Assembly (NCBI GenBank): GCA_030704615.1
Contig: CM060732.1
Coordinates: 46,915,053-46,979,052, forward strand
DNA: 64,000 bases
Direction of reading: 5' to 3'
From: Takakia lepidozioides
Lineage: Eukaryota; Streptophyta; Takakiopsida; Takakiales; Takakiaceae
The notes under the pieces were generated by a model that saw only the letters and a list, made by a program, of their open reading frames with translations, was not told where the DNA came from and did not search any database. Below are positions 41,410-51,146 of this stretch, in pieces. Position numbers and translations under genes: made by a program. How positions within the stretch are numbered: position 1 is the stretch's first letter; every line of letters begins with the position of its first letter.

Positions 41410-41928
41410 ATCAGGATTAGATCTTGCTTGGGCGGGCTTCTATTCTTCCCCTCCATCTCTGTACTATTTTCATTACCTTGTACTTGTAGTTGCCAAAGCC
41501 TCTCTTGGTGGAGGCCAGTCAGTCCGGGGTTTTGGGCTGGGATATTCTGCAGGATCAGCATTGCAGCTGGATTTTGGTGTGGGGGTGTTGATGTTTTGAT
41601 TTCTTGTGTTTGGATCCCCCCCAACACCTGCATGCTTGACTGTGCGCCATGTTGGTTTTGTGTGGGCGCTTGCTTTCATAGGGATTAGGCCGGATTTGAT
41701 CACCGGTCAATCCTAGAGTATGCTGTCGGTGGTGAGGCTGGAGTGATGACCAGCAAGACCACCAGTGTTTCTTCTATGGTGAGGCTGGGTTGATGACCAG
41801 CCAACCATAGGAGTTCTTGCGGTGGATGCAGGTACAGGTGCCCTGAGCCATTGGGATATGACCCTTAGACTGCAACAGGTGCCCACCCGTGTCACTATTA
41901 GATTAGTACTAGAGCCTTATAGTGTCAC

Positions 41929-43400
41929 GTGGAGGAGGTGCACATTGTGAGTGTCATTACGGAGTTACCCAAGGGTTTTGAGGGGAGTACGGCTACAAGC
42001 AGTGATAGTGAGAGTGGGTTCACAAGACAAGGTATTCGGTTCAGACCACCTTCACCGCCACCCTCAACTACTGTAGAGTCAGACACAGACTCGGAGGCTT
42101 CATCAACAGGTGTGCACTTTCATTCGCCATTGTTGTGGGACGACATGGAGGAGATGTATGGAGCTACCAAGGGGCCTCGTAGGTACTCTGGAGCTGTGGG
42201 CACAATCGAGTTGGATGACTTTATCCAGGAGTTCGACAGCTGGTGTGATTTGCAGCAGATGCGCAATCCACAGCTATTCACCCCATTCATGGCGTGGAAG
42301 GGACTGTTCCAGCATTTGGAAGGCCCGCCTATGGACGATTACCACGAGTTCAGGCGAGGACATGAAGCAGAGATTGAGGAGTGGAGGATGTATTGGTCAC
42401 CTGACTACGTCTCCATTACTCGAGGCACGACGCGACCAGTAGCTGCATCAGTACCAATAGCTCCCACTGCCAGCACTAGTAGTGGAGCAAGTAGTGCTGG
42501 TACTTCTGTAGGTGGTACCAGTTCAAAAGGTGCTACTACTTCTCCTGCCACGACTACAACACATGTGCCTAGATTCAACCCGGTGGTGGAGTTCTTCCAG
42601 GAGTTGCGGAGGAACTACCAAGGTGTACGGACAGAGAAGCTGCGAAGTTTGCAAGACTTCCAGCGCAAACCCAGTGAGAGCCTGCGAGAGGCGTACACTC
42701 GTATGAGGCGCTTGATAAGTGTGACCCAAGGGGTTACTGAAGCTCAGGCAATCCAGTTTTGGTATGGAATTCTGGACAAGGAGCTCAAGAGAAGGGTGCG
42801 AGATGCAACCCTGTTACAAGCAGCCCAACCCACATTAGCAGATGTGTTTCTGCTGGCTGAGCGGATTGAGCTCAACATGGTGGAGGAGCGAGTTGTTACA
42901 ATTGGATTTGGCAAGGACATGCCTGTACGGGGCACAGCTGTCAGCCCACAAGCACAAGGGACTGCCCAACAGCGTGGTCAGGGGGGCAAGGTTGCCCAGC
43001 CCAAGTTCCATGGAGCTTACAGGGGACCTCAGGTGCAGAGGCCCGTGGCATCTTTTGCAGGCCAACAGCAACCAGGGGTGATATGTTGGACATGTGGAGG
43101 ACCCCATGTCAAGAGAGATTGCCCAGAGAGTGGCAGAAGCCGGCACAAGCACAGCCTGCACAGTTGCAGTGTGGGCATTGTGGCAAGTATGGGCATGGAG
43201 ATGCCCAGTGTTATGACTTGCATCCTGAGTTGCGCCCAGGCCAGTTCCAAGGGAACAATGGTGGCCGGGGGCGAGGTGGACCAGCCCAAAGAGGACGAGG
43301 TGGTCGGGCACGAGGTGCAGGCCAAGGCAAGCTCCACATGGCCAAGGACGCGGAGGTCAGGGTGTTGACCAAGGCATGGCCAATCGGCTTCAGCAGCTAG
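41929..43400 (+). pseudogene. gag of gypsy copy Y (one frameshift)
   Basis: The structural capsid/nucleocapsid protein packages element RNA. The frame from 41929 has an acidic Ser/Thr-rich N-terminus, a capsid-like core (FNPVVEFFQELRRNYQGV, SLREAYTRMRRLI, IQFWYGILDKELKRRV) typical of Ty3/gypsy retrotransposon gag, a Gln/Gly-rich linker and a first zinc knuckle CWTCGGPHVKRDC (C-x2-C-x3-H-x4-C, one residue short of the usual spacing). About 15 codons later the frame shifts by one base. The other frame holds a canonical second knuckle CGHCGKYGHGDAQC and a Gly/Arg-rich tail (GGRGRGGPAQRGRGG). Copy Z keeps the second knuckle too. Confidence 0.85.
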
Positions 43401-46106
43401 AGTAGAGGCTCGCTGCCATGGCTATAGCTCAGGCGATACCGGCTCCCAGGCAGGATGGCCCACCTCCCGCTCCTGAGGGAGGAGATATGGGAGGCATGGG
43501 ATTTATGTGCGGAGCAGCACTACCACTAGAGCAGGTGGAGTCTGCTGCAGCCGTGACTCGAGGAGCAGCACGAGTTCCTGAGCCACGAGGTGCAGAGGTG
43601 GAGTTGGATCCACAACGTGGGGAGGCAAGCCGTCAGGCGAGGCTGCCTCAGTCATTCACCTTGGCGGAGACAGTGTCAACGCCATCCATGGCACCTAGTT
43701 CTCGCCCGACTGTTACCGAGGCGGAGGTTACTATGCCATTGGGGAGAGCTACACGTGCAGCACTGACACCTGCTACCAAGGCTAGTGCAGCCGGTGTGTT
43801 ATTGGGGGCAGCCATCTCTGGCAACCATGATTGCGACGCCGGGGGTGAGACCAGCTGCAGTGTTCAGACTAGCAGCAACTCTCTGTGAGAGTGGGGAGGT
43901 CACTTCATCTTCTACGGAGTTAGTGGAAGGTATAGTGGCAGAGGGATCCTCGGATTTGAGGGTCAAGACTGCCACGGCTGCGCCATGGCAAGTTGCAGCT
44001 GCCAGGTTGACGGAGCTGCCAGCTAGGCCAGCCATTGAGCGCGCCATGGTGACACCTGGAGTTGTCTTGTTAGACAACCAGGGAGGCATTTTCACTTTGA
44101 GTGGACCGGCAGGCAAGAAGTACCGGCCACTGCGGGTCTTGTTGGACTCAGGAGCTCAGCCACTGATGTTGGGCAGAGCTGCTATTGCAAGTTTGGGCCT
44201 CATGGAGGCGGATATGGAGCCTTGTCCTTTCCAGATACAGACATCTCTGGGAGGATCAGAGCAGGCTCGCGGCATGACACGGCATCAGTTGGCTATTAGA
44301 CTGCAGCCGGATCATCCTGTAGATGGCTCAGTGATGCGAGCCAAGGCCATTGTGACAGACGCGGTCTCTTACGATGTCCTCGTTGGTGGGGCAGTGTTAT
44401 ACCCCATGGGCTTCACCCTGGATTTCTGGGAGGAGTCAGCATCCTACAGGCCTGGATGGCAGTCAGGGGATGGTTGCCGTGCACAGCTCCCTGTGACATT
44501 CATTGGGGGTATTGCAGCTGCCCAGCGGGGCAAGATGCCAACACTAGCCGCCTTCACAGTTGCCGTTAGTTGGCCTGGAGAGTTGCTGGAAGGCAATGCC
44601 CATGCAGAGGATGTGCCACCTCCAGCAGAGCAGGATGACATGCATGGTACGGCGGAGTTGCCTGCCATGGTTGCTCACACTCCGTTGTGGGGTACGAGCA
44701 AGGATTTGCAGCAAGCTGCAGATGGACGGGTGCAACAAGCTTGGGAAGAAGCTTTTGTACCGTCAGGAGAGGAGGAGAGTGCGGTGATTGCACCAGGGCC
44801 ACCTCAGTTGTCGCCATTGGACACCACACCTCTTGTGTGGCAGCGGCCGGATGAAGGCATTTGCCTTCTGGACTTGTTTGGCGGGATCAGCACCGGATTG
44901 GCTGCTGTGCTACAGGCAGGTGTGCGGGTAAGGCGTTACCTGTATGTGGAGAGGGATGAGACTGCACGACGCGTCTCACTGCGCCATGTGGCTCAGTTGG
45001 TACAGCAGTACCCTGACTTGTTGCCTGTGTCTGCAGTTCGTGGATACCAACAAGCCTTGCCAGCAGACATTTCCTTGTTGGGGGCGCAAGATTTGGAGCA
45101 GGTTGGCTCCATTGATCTGATAGTGGCAGGTTGGCCCTGCCAAGGGCATTCATCAGCCGGGCATGGCAATGGATTGCGAGACTCGAGGACGGGTCTGTTT
45201 TGGGAGATGGTGCGGATTTTGCGCTGCTTGCAGCTTCATCAAGCTGTATCTCCAGCATACATCTTGGAGAATGTACCACTGATGGGTGATTCTCCGGCCA
45301 GGGTGATGGCCAGTGTGCATCAAGTCCGGTCGTGGCTTGGGTCAGCAGTGTTGCTGGATGCAGCTGCAGTGGGGTCACGGGCTCATCGTCCACGACTATG
45401 GTGGACTAACTTGATGCCACCCGCACTGCTCAAGCGTGCATTTGATGGGGTGCAGCGGCCAGCACACCTCACCGTGGATGGCATTTTGGACACAGGAAGG
45501 CAGTCTCAACGTGTGAGACACGATGACCGTTCGCCTTTGGCAGTGGTCAACAGGGTGGGTCAACCACGAGCAGCATTACCTACACTGCTCAGCTTCCCAG
45601 GATCCCATGCTTTTCGGGATGGTGGACCTGGCCTCCTGTGGGATGCTCAGTTGCAGCAGTTAGTGGAGCCTAATGCCGACGAGCGAGAGCGGGCTATGGG
45701 GTTTTCCACTGGGACCACGGCGGTGCCTTCTCTTTCTGAGGCATCACGTCGTCAGGTGTTGGGGCAAGCAATGGATCTCAATTGCTTGACCTGGATTGTC
45801 AGCTTGGCTATGGCTGAGCAACGTAGAGTGCGGAGTGCACTTCCCTTGACGGTCTCTCTGCCTACCGAGACGGTACAGGCAGCGAGTGGGGGCGAGCCGG
45901 TGAGGACCACGAGGTGTAGACATCCATGGCACATGTGGGAGGTGCTCGAGGTTCAGAGGGAGTTGGCAGCGAAGGCAGCTGTGATGGATGAGGTTGGGGA
46001 TTCTTCTCGGGATGAGGAGGTTCTCAATGATGAGATGATGGGGCAGGATGAGGCCTTGTCATTGACTGAGCAGGAAAGGGGTACTGCTCAAGAGGTTGCA
46101 GCATAG
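43377..46106 (+). pseudogene. Copy Y protease and C5 cytosine DNA methyltransferase polyprotein
   Basis: After a TAG at 43408 (Z has a sense codon there) and a frameshift near 43815, a 773-codon frame runs 43785-46106. At about residue 120 it has LLDSGAQPLMLG, the aspartic-protease box. Residues ~360-680 are a complete C5-methyltransferase in normal motif order: ICLLDLFGGISTGLAAVLQ (I), VAGWPCQGHSSAGHG (IV, catalytic Pro-Cys), YILENVPLMGDS (VI), VLLDAAAVGSRAHRPRLWW (VIII), MGFSTGTT and QVLGQAMDLNCLTWI (X-like). The style resembles the DRM/DNMT3 group, but this is a judgement from motifs. The frame ends at the conserved UAG. The methyltransferase itself looks intact and would be expected to methylate cytosine in DNA. 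Confidence 0.88.
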
Positions 46107-46112
46107 CAACCA
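46104..46112 (+). promoter_or_regulatory. UAG-CAA-CCA readthrough-type stop (copy Y)
   Basis: TAG CAA CCA ends the methyltransferase frame. The same frame stays open with RT sequence (VAVTEDNWEPDIG) up to a one-base deletion near 46368. It matches UAG-CARYYA exactly. Copies X (34163) and Z (59575) have the identical nine bases. Confidence 0.7.
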
Positions 46113-49100
46113 CGGGACGCGTCCTCTACCTCTAAGCCCACTGGACTTAAGGTTGCAGTTACGGAGGACAATTGGGAGCCTGACATTGGACCCATTGTCA
46201 CCGGAGGAGAGAGACGACGTATACGGCGGTTCCTGAGGGCTTATAGGAATTGCTTTGCCTTCAGTTTGAAGGACTTGGGAGCACTGAAGGGTCAAGAGAT
46301 CCGTATTGAGTTGGCCACTGACACGCCAATCTTTCGGAGACCCTATAGATACAGTGACATGGAGAGGTTTTGATTCAGATGAGGACTCAAGATCTCTGGG
46401 AGGCAGGTTTGGTGGAGCTCTCTGGTGGAGAGTATGCTTCAGCCACAGTGATGCCAGCTAAGAAGGATGTCTATGGCAATTGGACGGAGAGACGTATGTG
46501 CGGTGATTACCGGCCTGTAAATCGTCAGACCAAGTCCGATAGGTATGCCATGCCAACACCAGAGGAGATCTTTGATGCCATTGGGCATTCCAAGGTCTTT
46601 AGCACGTTGGATTTACGATCCGGATATCACCAGTTGCCGATCAAGGAGGCGGATAAGCAAAAGACGGCATTCTGGGGGATCAATGAGCACGGGAAGGATT
46701 GCCTATACCAGTGGCGGTTCTTACCATTTGGGCTTAAAAACGCTCCCGCTGAGTTTCAAAGAGTCATGGACAGGATTCTAGCAGGGGTGGAGTTTGCTCG
46801 GTGCTACATAGATGACATCATCATCTTTAGTGCTACGGTGGAGGAGCATGAGAGACACCTTCAGGGGGTATTTGAGCGCTTGAGGACGCACGGATTGAAG
46901 TTACATCCGGGCAAGTGCAAGTTTTTCCACAACCAGATTGAGTATCTGGGTCACATGATATATCCTGGAGGATTGGGGGTACAGCAGACTAAGGTAGAGT
47001 CCATTGCACAGGTTCCACGCCCCACGGATGTGAGCCGAGTTCGAGCTTTCATGGGGTTAGCAAACTATTACAGACGGTTTGTTAAGGGATTTAGTGCCAT
47101 TGCAAAGGCTCTAACCAAGCTGACCAAGGTGGACCAGGAGTGGCAGTGGGAAGATGAGCAAGAACAAGCTTTTCAAGAGCTCAAGGCGAGGTTGACCTCG
47201 GCGCCCATCTTGAGACGACCTATCAGGGGGCGTCCTTTTCAGCTGCATACAGATTGGAGCATGCTGGGGCTTGGAGCGGTGCTCACACAGGTGGATGATG
47301 AGGGAAGAGAGTTCGTAGTGGCTTATGCTAGCCGCTCGAACAATGCTGCAGAGTCTAAGTATAGCTCATATGAGGGAGAATGCTTAGCTGCAGTGTGGGC
47401 CGTGGCACACTTCAGGTGCTATTTATACGGCAATCTCTTCACCCTTGTCACGGATCACCAACCACTCAAGTGGTTGATGGAGTCAGACAAGCTTACGGGG
47501 AAGCTTGCACGGTGGGCACTCATCCTTCAAGAGTATGACTTTCAGGTGGTGCATCGACCGGGTTTGGTCAATCGAAATGCAGATGGGTTGAGTCGCAATC
47601 CATGCACGAGCCAACAGGATGACACTGGAGCTCGGTGGCATGGTGAGACGGACGAGGAGATGGTGCCCGGATGGCATGCATCTGCATTTCTGTGTATCTT
47701 GGCAGCGGAAGGCCAGGTTGGACCTACAACAGGGATGACTGTAGATCAAGTGTCTGAGGACCCTGAGGCCAGCAATGAGCAGGGTGGCGCCAAAGATATA
47801 CATGAGGATTCAGTTGTGTTGGACTACCTCCGCAGTGGAGACACGGCAGCCACTATGACTGCCAAGGAGAGGGATCGGATCCTACAACGAGCCAAGAGGT
47901 TCAGGTGGGAGGGGACACACCTGCTCCGAGTGTGGGAGGATGGTCGAGTGAGGATTGTGCCTCACCCAACACAGCGGGCACGGTTAGTGCGGCATGCCCA
48001 TGAGGAGTTGGGGCATTTTGGGGTGCGACGCACTCATAGTCTACTGCAGGGGCAGTATTGGTGGCGTGGTATGCACACAGAGGTGCAACAATTTGTGGCT
48101 AGGTGCATGGTGTGTGACAGGGTGCGTGCTTCATTCAACGCCCCTACTCCACAATTGCACCCTCTTCCGATCATGGGATTGGGCTACAGGTGGAGTCTTG
48201 ACTTCGCAGGGCCGTTGCCACTGACCATGCGCCACAACAAGTACGTGTTGGTGATGGTGGAGCACTTCTCCAAGTGGATTGAATTGGTTCCATTGCCTGA
48301 TAAGGCTAGTGAGGGAGCTGCGTATGCATTCTTGGATTGTGTGCTTAGCCGATTCGGTGCTCCAGCTGAGGTACTCACGGACCAAGGGAGAGAGTTCTTG
48401 GGGGAGTTTCAGGCTTTGTGTGACAAGGCCTTGATAGACCACCGCACCACTTCTCGGGATCATCCTGAGGCCGATGGCTTGGCAGAGAGAGTTGTTCAGA
48501 CAGTAAAGAGGGGTTTGCGCAAGTATGGCTTGCAGAAGGGACACCTAGGAGATTGGGACCTTCAGTTACCCTGGTTAGCCATGGGCTACAGGTTCAGCAA
48601 GCAAGCATCACTTGCCTCCTTCTCACCATACTTTCTTCTCTTTGGCCGAGAGCCGGATTTGCCTACATCCATTCGCAGAGAAGCTGCTACAGTTCTTAAC
48701 CTTGACGATCCGGACGTGTGGGCACGTGCATGTGAGCAGCGTGCAGAGTTGTTCAAGAGAGTCATGCCCATGGCTTTCGAGAACCTTGCCATTGCACAAC
48801 ACCGTGATACGTTGAGGTATGCTACCATACGTGGTGGGGGCTATCGTCCTGGGGTTCGGAGATTCAACCCTGGTGACTATGTCTATCTGCAGCAGACTGC
48901 TCCTACGACCCTGGATGTGACTGCAGGACGTGTTATTTTGAGGGTTCGAGAGGTCTTGCCCTCAGGCGTCTTGGTCTTGGAGGGTCGGGATGGCATAACT
49001 TGGAAGGACCATGTGCGTAATTGTGCGCCATGTCACCTTCCGAATGTCGATGGCAGGATTGACCCAAACCTGGCAGTGGTATCTGCAGGTTTGAGGTGCA

Positions 49101-49240
49101 TGTTGTGTGGGTCTGCTAAAGGGGCAGCCACCATGCTGGTGTGTGATCGATGCTCTAGAGGTTGGCATATGGGATGCTTGACTCCACCTCTTGAGATGGT
49201 TCCGGATGGGGATTGGTTATGTCCACAATGCATTGGATAG
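46107..49240 (+). pseudogene. Copy Y RT, RNase H, integrase and PHD finger (one frameshift)
   Basis: RT starts after the UAG (VAVTEDNWEPDIG, FRRPYRYSDMERF). A lost base near 46368 moves it into the 956-codon frame 46370-49240. There: MCGDYRPVNR, TLDLRSGYHQLPI, CYIDDIIIFSA (catalytic YIDD, residue ~145); RNase H with LHTDWSM, YEGECLA and VTDHQPL (~290-360); integrase HHCC zinc domain HEELGHFGV...CMVCDRV (~543-580), catalytic core SLDFAGPLP, LTDQGREFLG, HPEADGLAERVVQT (D, D, E), a C-terminal GDYVYLQ module; and at ~910-956 a C4HC3 PHD finger (CMLCG, LVCDRCSRGWHMGC, WLCPQC). The domain order is Ty3/gypsy. A PHD finger stands where many plant gypsy integrases have a chromodomain. Confidence 0.93.
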
Positions 49241-49486
49241 TGGGAGTGGATACAACCATGGAAGGCTAACAAGCAACGCAAGGCCCAGCTACAGGAGACC
49301 TTGAATACACGAAGTCCTGGCTCAAGTTCACAGATTGCAAGACGGCGACTAACGATGGGGCTACTCTTGTACCCGGCCTCTTGGTCTATAGAGTTTGAGT
49401 ACGATAGGGACAGTGATAGAGGACTTAGTACGGCTATGGCTATTACGTCTTGTAGCTATCTGGAGGTAGAGGGACCTATCCACCAG

Positions 49487-49499
49487 CTAGGGGGGCGAT
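49487..49499 (+). promoter_or_regulatory. Polypurine tract of Y
   Basis: aggggggcga directly before tgtggtagac. Z has the same tract (ccagctaggggggcga) before tgtggcgtgac. It would prime plus-strand synthesis and so mark the start of the 3' terminal repeat at repeat A. Confidence 0.75.
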
Positions 49500-50022
49500 T
49501 GTGGTAGACTACTTTATTGTGCATATATGTGTGGTGTGGTTTGGACAGCGATGTAGTTGTGTAGCGATATGTATGCGCACGACAGCTGTCAAGTTAAATA
49601 AGCACAGTGTGAAAACAGCTAGCATAAAACTAGTTGTTTGTATTTAACACTTGGATTTAGGTCAAGTGTTAAATCAGGTGTCAAGTTTAGTTTGACACCT
49701 GGTCCGTCTTATCTTCACGAGAGCGGCAGTCGCGCGGCTCATCTCTCTCGAGATGAGCCTGCGCGACCGAGCTCTTGCATCGTTTAGGACTGAGTGTGCT
49801 TATGATGGGAGTATAGGTTGTTGTGGGGTGGAGTCCCCATAGCTTGGGGTGCCCCTGGCTCGACTTCTATTCTAAAGAGTGATGGTTTTGGTTGTCATGT
49901 TTTGTGTCAACAGTGTGTTCTTAGCTTTTCTTATCATTGTGGTAGACTACTTTATTGTGCATATATGTGTGGTGTGGTTTGGACAGCGATGTAGTTGTGT
50001 AGCGATATGTATGCGCACGACA
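49500..50022 (+). repeat. Right terminal region of Y: repeats A-B-A
   Basis: A (85 bp, 49500-49584, TGTGG...GACA), then B (49587-49936, the pair of the left repeat), then A again (49938-50022), nearly identical to the first A. Y ends exactly at the CA of the second A, next to CATT. Copy Z shows the same A-B-A order, so this is a family trait and not an accident in Y. Confidence 0.85.
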
Positions 50023-50058
50023 CATTTCAAAGAAAAATAAATATTGGAGGGAAGGCAT

Positions 50059-50900
50059 TGGATGAATTTCGGCGCCGAAATCCGGCGCTAAAACCCTGAA
50101 AAGAATTTGGAGGGATGAAGTCGGCTGAATTTCGGCGCCGAAATTCATTGCTCGCGAAGGAAAAAAAAATTTCTGGAGGACTTCGGATGAATTTCGGCGC
50201 CGAAATTCATTGCTCGCAAAGGAAAATAAAAAAATTCGGGAGGACTTCGGATGAATTTCGGCGCCGAAATTCATTGCTCGCGAAGGAAAATAAAAAATAT
50301 CTCCTGGACTTGGAATGAATTTCGGCGCCGAAATTCAATGCTCGCGAAGGAAAAAAATAAAATCGGGAGGATTTTGGTTGAATTTCGGCGCCGAAATTCA
50401 TTGCTCTCGAAGAAAAAGGAAAATTAAAATGGAGTACTTGGATGAGATTCAGCGCCAAAGTTCATCTGTCGCAAAGAAAAAAAAAACAGAAAGGACTTCC
50501 GATGAATTCTGGCACCGAAATCCATCCGCAGGGCAGCAGAATTAGGGTCGGAAAAGGAGATGAAGAATGAATTTCGGCGCCGAAATACATCCATTCTGCC
50601 GAATCAGGATTACTGTCATTCGGAAGTCGGCACCGATATCCGGACACGTGGTGAATCACGACTGTAATCAGGAACACATTCATCCGTATTTTGGCATCTA
50701 AATTCAACCCATATGTGCAGATACAATTTAATGAAGAAGAAGTTCATCCGAATTTCGGCACCGAAATCCATCCGTTGGGTGTTTGGTCAGTTTAATGAGG
50801 TAAACAAATTACGATTTCTGTTGCCAGAATTCATCCCTTGGCTTCCAAAGCTGTTACATGACAGAGATGTTCATCCAGATTTCGGTGCCGAAATTCATGG
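50059..50900. repeat. GGCGCC palindrome array, ~63-bp period
   Basis: GGCGCC cores at 50071, 50134, 50196, 50260, 50324 and 50387 are 62-64 bp apart. Each is the centre of a palindrome such as GAATTTCGGCGCCGAAATTC, followed by an A-rich stretch. Further, more mutated units lie at about 50450, 50515, 50575, 50755 and 50880. Including the left block there are about a dozen and a half palindromes. Confidence 0.92.
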
Positions 50901-51146
50901 GAAGGCCTGATTTATTGTACCCCAAGTGGTTGTACATTACAATTCAGGCACCAAATATCCGATGTGAACTTGCTGTTTTCGTCCGTTTTTTTAACGTACG
51001 TTACACACCTTCATCTTTACGTGCACTGATCACCCATCATGTTGGATACGGAATCCTCCAGAAAATCATTTGTGTTATTAGGTAGGACACACTCTTCTCA
51101 TTGCAGGACTTCGCTGCGGAGCGTACCGAGAGGTCCCGTCTTCAAA

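Larger units (their letters stand above)
37706..50022 (+). mobile_element. gypsy-MTase family, copy Y (12.3 kb, most complete copy)
   Basis: Ends are set by a CATT duplication (37702-37705 and 50023-50026) and by the array period that is restored when Y is removed. Order: a 350-bp terminal repeat B, a long leader with an extra ORF, gag, protease and methyltransferase, UAG-CAA-CCA, then RT, RNase H, integrase and PHD, a polypurine tract, repeat A, repeat B, repeat A. Left and right B differ at only about three positions, so insertion is fairly recent. Coding parts nevertheless need a few single-base frameshifts (about 43130, 43815, 46368) and one stop (43408). Confidence 0.9.

Noticed and set aside
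49500-49584. An 85-bp LTR made of repeat A alone
   Set aside because: Repeat A does not occur at the left end, where the CATT duplication fixes the element border at repeat B.
50059-50900. CRISPR array
   Set aside because: Repeats are palindromic with similar A-rich spacers, no cas genes, and the setting is clearly a plant-type nuclear genome.
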